Part shown: positions 1 through 5,343 of the stretch, piece after piece
How the letters are laid out: each line of letters starts with the position of its first letter
Numbering within the stretch: the stretch's first letter is position 1
From: an uncultured Spirochaetales bacterium
GTDB taxonomy: Bacteria > Spirochaetota > Spirochaetia > Sphaerochaetales > Sphaerochaetaceae
Assembly: GCA_945947045.1 (NCBI GenBank)
Contig: CAMEXG010000136.1
Location: 1-5,401 of the forward strand
Direction of reading: 5' to 3'
DNA: 5,401 nucleotides
Notes under the pieces: generated by a model
The model's input: the letters and a program-made list of their open reading frames with translations, nothing else
What the model was told of the DNA's origin: nothing
Databases searched by the model: none
Translations under genes and position numbers: made by a program

Positions 1-436
1 CCTAAAGAAGGAAAAGTGGTATAAATCACCCTTTGTTTTATCCGGCGGAGAAAAGAGGAGAGCGGCTCTGGCTGGAATAATAGCTATGGATCCTGAAGTT
101 TTGGTTTTGGATGAGATAGCGGCAGGCTTGGACAAAGAAGGAAAGGACAGGATCTTTTCAGTTTTAGAGAGACTAAAAGAACAGGGTAAGACAATAGTCT
201 TCGTCTCCCATAGCCCTGATGATGTGGCGCGATATGCCGATAGAGTCTTGGTATTAAATAAAGGTGAAATAGTCATAGAGGGGGAAGTAAGGGATGTGTT
301 CTCGTCCCCACTCATTCCTAAACCTCAGTCTGAAGTGTTGGCGTGCAGAATGAGAGAAAAGGGTATCGAGATACCGTCCCCCATTCTCACTCTCGAAGAA
401 CTCTCAAGAGAGATAATCAAGGCCACTGGAAAATGA
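1..436 (+). CDS. ECF transporter ATP-binding protein (EcfA/CbiO type), C-terminal part; 5' end outside window
   Basis: The reading frame is open from base 2 to the TGA at 434-436 (144 visible residues). It continues upstream, so the internal ATG at 86 is not the start. What is visible is the second half of an ABC ATPase: signature motif LSGGEKRR (near base 41), Walker B VLVLDE, D-loop AAGLD and switch-loop VSHS. The text after the H-loop, YADRVLVLNKGEIVIEGE followed by a VFSSP segment and a region with IEIPSP, matches the C-terminal extension usual in EcfA/CbiO ATPases. In that family the protein pairs with a second ATPase and the EcfT membrane protein on the inner face of the membrane to drive vitamin or metal uptake. 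The Pro usually found after Walker B is Ile here (LDEI), a mild variation. The Walker A half is not in the window. The stop codon overlaps the next gene's ATG (ATGA), so the two are probably co-translated. The family call is firm; substrate and partners are unknown. Confidence 0.9.
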   Translation, partial: LKKEKWYKSPFVLSGGEKRRAALAGIIAMDPEVLVLDEIAAGLDKEGKDRIFSVLERLKEQGKTIVFVSHSPDDVARYADRVLVLNKGEIVIEGEVRDVFSSPLIPKPQSEVLACRMREKGIEIPSPILTLEELSREIIKATGK

Positions 437-1467
437 AGTCTTTCTGGAAAGAAATAAAAAATGAAAAGCGCCCTGTAGTAATCTATGGAACGGGAGACGC
501 TGCAGAAAAACTATTTAATATGCTGAAAAAGAGAGGCATAAGGACTATGGCTTTCTCTTCTTCCTCCACTTTCCTTAGGGACAGGTCTTTTCTTTCTTAC
601 AAAGTCCTTTCTTTAGAGAGGGTGGAAGAAATATTCGGAGATGATATTGTTTTACTTCTAGCCTTCGGTTCCCATGATAAAGCTGTCATAGATCATATTG
701 TTTCCCTCTCCAGAGAGTATGATCTTTATATGCCAGACCTGTTGAGAGATGAAGAGGATGAAGCTGTTACAGATGAGACGCTGAGAAAAGAGAGTAAGAG
801 AATAGAGTGGGCGTACTCTCTCCTTTCAGATTCCTTCAGCCGTGACGTGTTCTCCTCTACTCTGGAGTATAGGGTGACGGGGAGAATAGAGCCCTTGATG
901 AAAGTAGGGAGAGAGGAAGAAGAAAACTGGGATCTCTTGGAGTTGAAGAAGGAGGATATATTCTTGGACGGTGGAGCATATAACGGCGACACTGTTTCTC
1001 TCTTTATTCAAAAAAGCGGAGGCTACAATGAAATCTACGCTTTTGAGCCTTCCAGCCTCTCCTTTAGAAGACTGAATGAAAAATATGGAGGGAAAGAGGG
1101 GATAAACCTCATTAATGCCGCCCTGGGGGAAAAAGACGGGGAGGTCTCCTTTAGTCTTGGTCACGGAAGAGGAAACAAAGTCGAAAAGGGCGGTGGAACA
1201 AAAGTAAGAAGTATCGACAGCATCCTAGAGGGAAGAAGAGTGGATGTGATCAAACTTGATATAGAGGGGGAGGAAGAGAATGCACTTGAAGGAGCGAAAG
1301 AGACCATAAAGAAATATCGCCCGAGAATATTACTCTCTTGTTATCACAAAAATGATGACTATTGGAGACTTCTGGAGAAAGTTTGGGAAATAAGGGATGA
1401 CTATAAAGTATACATGAGAAAGAATATTTCTCTCCCCAATTGGGATACATATTATGTTTTAAAATGA
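433..1467 (+). CDS. FkbM-family SAM-dependent methyltransferase with an N-terminal nucleotide-binding-like domain
   Basis: 344 residues from the ATG at 433. This start is chosen because it overlaps the preceding stop as ATGA; the in-frame ATG at 343 would run 94 bases into the ATPase gene and has no Shine-Dalgarno sequence. Residues 14-40 hold VVIYGTGDAAEKL, a glycine-rich Rossmann-like loop resembling the start of PglD/CoA-binding-type domains. Residues 120-170 are charged and probably a linker. From about 175 the FkbM methyltransferase fold appears: SAM-binding motif I FLDGGAYNGDT (177-187), the acidic loop YAFEPS (202-207), KLDIEGEE (274-281) with the conserved Asp-Glu pair, and a closing RPRILLSCYHK segment with a downstream DDYW. 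Known FkbM members O-methylate sugars, glycolipids or antibiotics; the acceptor here cannot be read from sequence. There is no signal peptide, so it should be cytoplasmic. The ribosome site is weak (only GGA at 428-430), consistent with coupling to the upstream gene. The family call is strong, the biological role unknown. Confidence 0.88.
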   Translation: MKSFWKEIKNEKRPVVIYGTGDAAEKLFNMLKKRGIRTMAFSSSSTFLRDRSFLSYKVLSLERVEEIFGDDIVLLLAFGSHDKAVIDHIVSLSREYDLYMPDLLRDEEDEAVTDETLRKESKRIEWAYSLLSDSFSRDVFSSTLEYRVTGRIEPLMKVGREEEENWDLLELKKEDIFLDGGAYNGDTVSLFIQKSGGYNEIYAFEPSSLSFRRLNEKYGGKEGINLINAALGEKDGEVSFSLGHGRGNKVEKGGGTKVRSIDSILEGRRVDVIKLDIEGEEENALEGAKETIKKYRPRILLSCYHKNDDYWRLLEKVWEIRDDYKVYMRKNISLPNWDTYYVLK

Positions 1468-1483
1468 ACATTCTGTCATACAT

Positions 1484-1512
1484 TTGTTATTGATACTGTA
1501 GTAATTTTTAAT
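1484..1512 (+). promoter_or_regulatory. Candidate sigma-70 promoter P1 for the response regulator
   Basis: A TTGTTA box (1484-1489, four of six matches to TTGACA) is followed after 17 bases by TTTAAT (1507-1512, five of six matches to TATAAT). Initiation would fall near 1519 and would place the G9 tract inside the 5' untranslated leader. Boxes of this quality occur by chance in AT-rich DNA, so this is a candidate only. Confidence 0.4.
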
Positions 1513-1523
1513 TGAAGAAAAGT

Positions 1524-1555
1524 TTGTAAAAATATGAAGGGGGGGGGCTTATAAG
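1524..1555 (+). promoter_or_regulatory. Alternative promoter P2 with the G9 tract in its spacer
   Basis: TTGTAA (1524-1529) and TATAAG (1550-1555, five of six to TATAAT) are separated by 20 bases, which is longer than the preferred 17. The spacer holds the nine-G run. Initiation would fall near 1562, giving a short leader that includes the ribosome site at 1571-1575. Loss of about three G would bring the boxes to ideal spacing. This is inference from spacing alone; the -35 box is weak. Confidence 0.25.
1539..1547 (+). repeat. Homopolymeric G tract (G9)
   Basis: Nine consecutive G lie 35 bases upstream of the regulator's ATG. It stands out in an otherwise AT-rich gap, and I see no comparable G or C run elsewhere in the window. 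Runs of this length are prone to strand slippage during replication and are used as phase-variable switches in several bacteria, including poly-G tracts upstream of tpr genes in Treponema pallidum and the poly-G spacer of Neisseria porA. The tract is certain; variability here is unproven. Confidence 0.9.
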
Positions 1556-1570
1556 GCTTCCCGTCGAAGT

Positions 1571-1575
1571 TGAGG
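1571..1575 (+). promoter_or_regulatory. Ribosome binding site fixing the regulator's start
   Basis: TGAGG lies six bases before the ATG at 1582. It overlaps the in-frame TTG at 1570 that would otherwise be a possible start, so it favours the ATG. Confidence 0.6.
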
Positions 1576-1581
1576 TATCGA

Positions 1582-2355
1582 ATGCATTTTAAGGCCGTGG
1601 CCGTAGATGATGATAAAAATGCTCTTACTCTCTCTCTATCGGAACTAAACAGAAATAACTGTGTTTCTGATGCTGTTGGTTTTACTAGTTCTAAAGAGGC
1701 CCTTGATTACATCAAAAAACACTTTGTTCCTGTCGTTTTATTAGATATCAGGATGCCGGAAATGGATGGAATCTCTCTGGCTGAGAAGATTCTCTCCATC
1801 AACCCTAAGACAAACATCATCTTCGTCACTACATACTCTCACTATCTTCCCAAAGCTTTTTCTATCCATGCTTCCGGCTATATTATGAAGCCTTTGGATA
1901 AAAATAAACTTGACAATGAAATAGATCACCTTCGTTTCCCATTAGATGAGAAAAAGATGGGTTTTTATGCTTCCACTTTCGGTTCTTTCTCCCTTTCTTA
2001 TGATGGTGAGATTGTAGATTTCCAGGAAGAGAAAGACAGGGAGCTTATGGCATATCTATTAAATAGAAATGGTGTTGCCGCAAATAGGGAAAAGATCAAT
2101 GAAGATCTAGGTTATAGTCTTGAGGATATTGATTTGTCCATTGAACGTCTCTTATCTCTTTTCTCTTCACTTGGGGAAGATGGCGTATTGTTTAAGACTA
2201 AAAAAGGATATTTACTCGACGTTTCCATGGTTCCTTCAGATGTATCGGATGCATTGGAGGGTGTGATGGAGGCCAAGTATTTGTTCTCTGGTGAGTATCT
2301 GACACCTTATAAATGGGCTCAGGAAAGAAGAAAGGAACTAATAAGTCTTCTCTGA
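1582..2355 (+). CDS. Response regulator with receiver domain and SARP-like winged-helix/short BTAD-like output
   Basis: 257 residues from the ATG at 1582; the upstream in-frame TTG at 1570 lies within the ribosome site and is unlikely to be used. Residues 1-118 form a receiver domain with the full active-site set: acidic D9-D10-D11, phospho-acceptor D55 in VVLLDIRMPEMDG (51-63), T83/T84 in FVTTYSHY, and K103 in YIMKPL. After a linker, residues 131-213 resemble the OmpR/SARP winged helix: FGSFSLSYDGEIVDF strands, a helix ending in NRNGVAANREKI, then a recognition region and the wing KTKKGYLLD. The tail (220-257) has AKYLFSGEYL and YKWAQERRKEL, like the first repeat of the BTAD domain of SARP regulators, but it ends there, far shorter than a full BTAD. 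It should act as a cytoplasmic DNA-binding regulator switched by phosphorylation. No histidine kinase gene is in the window. The target genes are unknown; neighbouring ECF operons are plausible. A G9 tract lies in its upstream region. Confidence 0.85.
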   Translation: MHFKAVAVDDDKNALTLSLSELNRNNCVSDAVGFTSSKEALDYIKKHFVPVVLLDIRMPEMDGISLAEKILSINPKTNIIFVTTYSHYLPKAFSIHASGYIMKPLDKNKLDNEIDHLRFPLDEKKMGFYASTFGSFSLSYDGEIVDFQEEKDRELMAYLLNRNGVAANREKINEDLGYSLEDIDLSIERLLSLFSSLGEDGVLFKTKKGYLLDVSMVPSDVSDALEGVMEAKYLFSGEYLTPYKWAQERRKELISLL

Positions 2356-2366
2356 TACATACTTTG

Positions 2367-2395
2367 TTCACAGTTTCTTCCAATTGCTGTATTAT
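2367..2395 (+). promoter_or_regulatory. Candidate sigma-70 promoter of the aminotransferase-ECF operon
   Basis: TTCACA (2367-2372, five of six to TTGACA) and TATTAT (2390-2395, five of six to TATAAT) are separated by exactly 17 bases. This is the best promoter match I found in the window. It lies in the 68-base gap between the regulator stop and the aminotransferase ATG, with predicted initiation near 2402 and a leader of about 20 bases that includes the strong ribosome site. No clear operator repeat was seen around it. Confidence 0.6.
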
Positions 2396-2414
2396 CTCAA
2401 AGAGTCTTCTTTTT

Positions 2415-2419
2415 GGAGG
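2415..2419 (+). promoter_or_regulatory. Ribosome binding site of the aminotransferase
   Basis: GGAGG is followed four bases later by ATG at 2424. It decides the start: the frame is open upstream to 2313, but those codons overlap the regulator gene and lack their own Shine-Dalgarno sequence. Confidence 0.75.
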
Positions 2420-2423
2420 TAAT

Positions 2424-3224
2424 ATGAGCCAGAATAAACATGCAATTAAAAATGGTGAAATAATCGAAGAAGCGAATGCTGTCGTCAATGTCACACTCCC
2501 TCCCGTTCAATCTAATTTTTCCGTATATGAGGCGCTGAGAGTATTAAAGAGACACGTAGTCCATCTAGATGACCACACTAAAAGATTGGAGAAGAGCGCA
2601 CTCTCCATCCATCTGCCGTTACCAAAAGTGGATTGGATGAGTGAAATAAATAAACTTATCGAGAAAGACAATATAGAGGATGCTTCAATTAGAATACTTG
2701 TAGTGGGAACGGAGACCCCTACTTGGTTTATAACTTGGACCAAGCTTCTTACATATCCGGATTCCTATTATAAGGAAGGCGTCGACGTAATAACTTACGA
2801 AGGAGAAAGACTACTGCCCCAGAGTAAGACAGGGAACTTACTGATAAACTACTTGTCACGGGAAGAAGCAAAACGGAATAATGCATTCGAGGCATTACTA
2901 ATAGATAGAAACGGCCAGATTCTTGAAGGAAGTAGGAGTAACTTCTATCTGATTATGGGCGATACTATTAAAACAGCTCCCGACGAAAAAGTATTGGATG
3001 GAATAACGAGAATAAGTGTTCTAAGGGCCGGAAGAGAACTTGGATACAAAATAGATTTTACTTCTCCCTTCCCAAGAGAAATATGGGCCTCCGACGCAGT
3101 CTTTATCTCCTCTACAAGTATGGGCGCCATGCCTATTAGGAGTGTAGACGGGAAAGAATGTCCCTTTGATTCTGAGAAAGTCGCCGCCATCTGCTCTCTT
3201 GTAAGAAAGTGGGAGTTGGAATAA
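2424..3224 (+). CDS. PLP-dependent class IV aminotransferase (branched-chain / D-amino acid aminotransferase-like)
   Basis: 266 residues from the ATG at 2424, a normal length for fold-type IV enzymes, which transfer amino groups (branched-chain or D-amino acid aminotransferase) or, as aminodeoxychorismate lyase, release 4-aminobenzoate for folate. Recognisable elements in order: YEALRV (35-40); HLDDHTKRLEKSA (47-59), where R54 corresponds to the Arg that holds the PLP phosphate; K135 in QSKTGN, aligned with the catalytic Schiff-base lysine; NYLSREEAKR (142-151); EALLIDRNGQILEGSRSNF (156-174), with E168 expected to bind the pyridine nitrogen; the DGITRISVL turn (192-200); and FISSTSMGAMPI (227-238). 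All key residues appear intact, so it should be active. I cannot choose among the three activities. The N-terminus is shorter and less typical than in IlvE. The stop overlaps the next ATG (TAATG), tying its translation to an ECF transporter ATPase. It is cytoplasmic, with no signal peptide. Confidence 0.88.
   Translation: MSQNKHAIKNGEIIEEANAVVNVTLPPVQSNFSVYEALRVLKRHVVHLDDHTKRLEKSALSIHLPLPKVDWMSEINKLIEKDNIEDASIRILVVGTETPTWFITWTKLLTYPDSYYKEGVDVITYEGERLLPQSKTGNLLINYLSREEAKRNNAFEALLIDRNGQILEGSRSNFYLIMGDTIKTAPDEKVLDGITRISVLRAGRELGYKIDFTSPFPREIWASDAVFISSTSMGAMPIRSVDGKECPFDSEKVAAICSLVRKWELE
3211..3215 (+). promoter_or_regulatory. Ribosome binding site fixing the ECF ATPase start
   Basis: GGGAG lies within the last codons of the aminotransferase, eight bases before the ATG at 3224. 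The in-frame GTG at 3209 overlaps this site and so is not the likely start. Confidence 0.6.
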
Positions 3225-4576
3225 TGATCAAAGCCGAGAATCTTGCCTTCCGTTATGACTCATATGGGGAAAGAGAGAATGATAGAGTACTGAAAAACAT
3301 AAATCTCACTGTAAACAAGGGAGAAAAGGTTCTGATTCTTGGGGAGCCTGAAAGCGGAAAGACCACTCTGTCATTGATTCTGTCTTCTCTTATCCCGGAA
3401 TTTGTAGAGGGGAGGATGGAAGGCAAGGTTTATCCTGAGTGTGATATGAAGGACAGAATGGACGAGTATTCTCTTGTCCCTCAAAACGCAGGGGAGTTTA
3501 TTCTCGGAGAAACAGTTGAAGATGAAGTGGCATTTCCCTTGGAGAGCCTGGGGATAGAAAGAGAAGAGATGGTGAAAAGAGTTGATGAAGCCCTCTCTTT
3601 CTGGGGTTTGGATAAACTAAGGGAAGCTTCAACAACAGAGCTCAGCGGTGGAGAGAAAAGGCGCTTGATGCTTGCTGCTTCTCTTATTACTAAGCCCGAT
3701 TACGTAATATATGACGAATCATTTGATGACTTGGACCGGGACTGGAGAAAAACACTAAGAGACCACATAAAAGAGAGCGGCGAAGCTTCTATTGTCATGG
3801 CTTCCCGTTTTATTTCGTTTTTTAATGATCTCTTTCATAGAATCTATATCCTGGAAGACGGTGTGTTAAAAGAATGGAACGGGGAACTCTCCGCCATAGG
3901 GAAACCTAATATAGTAGCGAAGGGAAAAAACAACAGGTTACAGTGTAGAGACATTTCATTTATACACCCCCGTCGTTCTTCTTTTTCATCCCCCTTTATT
4001 CTCTCTGTTGATGATTTCTCAATTAATAGTGGAGAAATAGTGGCGTTAATGGGTCCCAACGGAAGTGGAAAAAGCACTTTCTCCCGTATTCTCTGCGGTC
4101 TTGACACTCCAAGTAAAGGAAAGATTTTCATTGATGATGAAGAGTGCCATAAAGAACTATTGGAGAGAAGTGTAGGATATATGTTTCAGAATCCTGATTA
4201 CCAGATTTTCCTTCCTACAGTAAAAGATGAACTTGCTTATTCCATGTCGTTCTTGAAGATAAATGAAAAAGAGAAGGAAAAGAGACTGGAGGAGACTGCA
4301 GCCCTCTTCTCCCTTTCCCTCTCCGATACGGCATCCATAATGAGCTACGGGGAGAGAAAGAGGCTACAGAGCGCCATATACTATAGTCTTGATCGTCCCT
4401 TCTATATCCTGGATGAATTGGATAGCGCCCTTTCTTATAAAGAGAGTATTTCCATTTTGGAGAAGCTGTCTCAAAAGGGAGCAGGAATCTTATTAATAAC
4501 CCACGACGATGATTTTGCTCAAGCTGTGGCAAAGAGAGGATATAGGGCGAAGGAGGGGAGAATATATGAAGAATAG
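3224..4576 (+). CDS. ECF transporter ATPase, two fused ATP-binding domains
   Basis: 450 residues carrying two ABC ATPase domains in one chain, a form known among EcfA/CbiO proteins, where it replaces the EcfA1-EcfA2 pair. It should sit on the cytoplasmic face of the membrane and power uptake through EcfT. Domain 1 (about 1-220): Walker A GEPESGKTT (40-48), Q-loop Q87 in VPQNAGEF, signature LSGGEKRR (140-147), Walker B YVIYDE (160-165), D-loop DDLD (168-171). The switch-loop position reads MASRF (192-196), with no histidine. Domain 2 (about 238-450): Walker A GPNGSGKST (277-285), Q-loop Q322 in MFQNPDYQIF, signature variant MSYGERKR (373-380), Walker B FYILDE (393-398), D-loop SALS (401-404) lacking the usual Asp, and an intact switch-loop THD (426-428). 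The weakened motifs fall in the same composite ATP site (see findings). The start overlaps the aminotransferase stop by one base; the 3' end overlaps ecfT by 11 bases. The substrate depends on the S component and is unknown. Confidence 0.92.
   Translation: MIKAENLAFRYDSYGERENDRVLKNINLTVNKGEKVLILGEPESGKTTLSLILSSLIPEFVEGRMEGKVYPECDMKDRMDEYSLVPQNAGEFILGETVEDEVAFPLESLGIEREEMVKRVDEALSFWGLDKLREASTTELSGGEKRRLMLAASLITKPDYVIYDESFDDLDRDWRKTLRDHIKESGEASIVMASRFISFFNDLFHRIYILEDGVLKEWNGELSAIGKPNIVAKGKNNRLQCRDISFIHPRRSSFSSPFILSVDDFSINSGEIVALMGPNGSGKSTFSRILCGLDTPSKGKIFIDDEECHKELLERSVGYMFQNPDYQIFLPTVKDELAYSMSFLKINEKEKEKRLEETAALFSLSLSDTASIMSYGERKRLQSAIYYSLDRPFYILDELDSALSYKESISILEKLSQKGAGILLITHDDDFAQAVAKRGYRAKEGRIYEE
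4551..4556 (+). promoter_or_regulatory. Ribosome binding site of ecfT
   Basis: AGGAGG, a near-perfect Shine-Dalgarno sequence, lies inside the ATPase gene nine bases before the ATG at 4566. It supports that start over upstream in-frame codons such as the one at 4509. Confidence 0.75.
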
Positions 4577-5339
4577 TTCTTTTATAGCACTCTCGACTCC
4601 ATATTATTCCTTTGATCCAAGGGCGAAGATAATCTTTACTCTCCTAATGTGCATTATTCCATTTCTCCCTCTTTTCTGGATGGCCCAGTGCACTTTGACT
4701 CTTATCTCTCTTCTTTTTTCGATTACTCAGATCAGAGTCAAGAACACCTTGAAGAATATTAAGGTTATTCTGCCCATAATTATTCTAATGACACTTCTTA
4801 TGCCTCTTCAGGGAAGAGGAGGAGAAGCGTTGTGGAGTATAAAAGGAAGAGTGATCCTCAGTGAGGGGTCTCTTCTCTCCTGGCAGAGAATATTAAACAG
4901 ATTTCTGGTCCTGAGCATTATGTGCTCGCTTTTGATAGAGACTACAAAGTCTTCAAGTATTCTTCTTGCACTCCGTTCCTTCCGTCTTCCATACAGTGTT
5001 TCTTTGGTTCTTTCCCTGTCCCTTCGTCTTATTCCCACAATTTCAGATACTTTCCTTGAAATAAGGGACAGTCAAAGACTGAGACTCCCGAATCCAGGGG
5101 AAGAGGAAGCAAAAAAGAAGAAGATATCTTCTCTTCTTCCAACTCTTACAAGTGTGCTTGTGGTATCGATAAAGAGTATCGCCTCTACATCAGAGGCCTT
5201 GGAATTAAGAGGATATGGTAGAAATAATAAGAGAACTTCATACAGAAGTTTAAAAAGTGTCAGAAAAGTATTCCCACACTTTATTATATCTGTTATTGTA
5301 CCGGCAATCATTGGAATATCACTTCTATATTGGAGGTAA
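4566..5339 (+). CDS. ecfT: ECF transporter transmembrane component EcfT (CbiQ family)
   Basis: 257 residues from the ATG at 4566, the usual size for EcfT/CbiQ, the membrane scaffold that links the ATPases to the substrate-binding S protein. The N-terminus has the family's DPRAKIIFTLL (17-27) entering the first membrane helix. Hydrophobic stretches fall near 20-37, 39-54, 66-80, 110-124, 142-158, 188-205 and 236-254; some are amphipathic rather than spanning. The cytoplasmic coupling region follows: LRLIPTISDTFLEIRDSQRLR (153-173, first coupling helix) and ALELRGYGRN (211-220), the second coupling motif that docks into the ATPase. Between them is an unusually charged stretch (GEEEAKKKK, 178-186). 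The second Arg-Gly motif is canonical; the first is divergent. The gene overlaps the ATPase by 11 bases, and its stop is four bases before the next ATG, so ATPase, EcfT and the next gene are expected to be made together. The symbol follows the family; the specific paralogue is not determined. Confidence 0.88.
   Translation: MKNSSFIALSTPYYSFDPRAKIIFTLLMCIIPFLPLFWMAQCTLTLISLLFSITQIRVKNTLKNIKVILPIIILMTLLMPLQGRGGEALWSIKGRVILSEGSLLSWQRILNRFLVLSIMCSLLIETTKSSSILLALRSFRLPYSVSLVLSLSLRLIPTISDTFLEIRDSQRLRLPNPGEEEAKKKKISSLLPTLTSVLVVSIKSIASTSEALELRGYGRNNKRTSYRSLKSVRKVFPHFIISVIVPAIIGISLLYWR
5332..5336 (+). promoter_or_regulatory. Ribosome binding site of the last gene
   Basis: GGAGG overlaps the last codons of ecfT and lies seven bases before the ATG at 5344. 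It supports a genuine gene start there although only 58 bases of it are visible. Confidence 0.7.
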
Positions 5340-5343
5340 AAAG

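Larger units (their letters stand above)
1468..1581. other. Intergenic region upstream of the response regulator
   Basis: These 114 bases are AT-rich for the first 70, then switch abruptly to a run of nine G (1539-1547) followed by CTTATAAGG. No ORF of interest is present. It contains two possible promoters (listed separately), the G tract, and the ribosome site of the regulator. There is no convincing terminator after the methyltransferase gene: the only hairpin before a T run (stem TTATTG/TAGTAA, 1487-1504, then T5) is short, AT-rich and relies on wobble pairs, so read-through from upstream is possible. Confidence 0.6.

Noticed and set aside
343..432. Longer methyltransferase start at the ATG at 343
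   Set aside because: It would overlap the ATPase gene by 94 bases, has no Shine-Dalgarno sequence, and the extra residues are the ATPase C-terminus read in another frame.
826..1164. Minus-strand open frames, the longest about 112 codons, opposite the methyltransferase, and similar ones opposite the other genes
   Set aside because: They lie wholly opposite well-supported genes, have low-complexity Ser/Phe/Leu-rich translations from purine-rich sense strands, and show no recognisable domain.
1487..1509. Hairpin TTATTG/TAGTAA followed by five T after the methyltransferase gene, as a terminator
   Set aside because: The six-pair stem has two wobble pairs, no strong G-C pairs and a short T run; too weak to call, and it overlaps the better promoter candidate.
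2356..2423. Riboswitch in the leader of the aminotransferase-ECF operon
   Set aside because: ECF operons are often riboswitch-controlled, but the whole gap is 68 bases and the predicted leader about 20 bases, too short for a known vitamin riboswitch; no conserved core was seen.
5183..5197. Inverted repeat CCTCT/AGAGG
   Set aside because: Five-base arms inside ecfT; expected by chance in sequence rich in AGAG/CTCT.
5234..5250. Perfect inverted repeat AACTTC/GAAGTT with five-base loop
   Set aside because: It lies inside the ecfT coding region, is AT-rich, and is followed by only a short T run and then A; likely chance.
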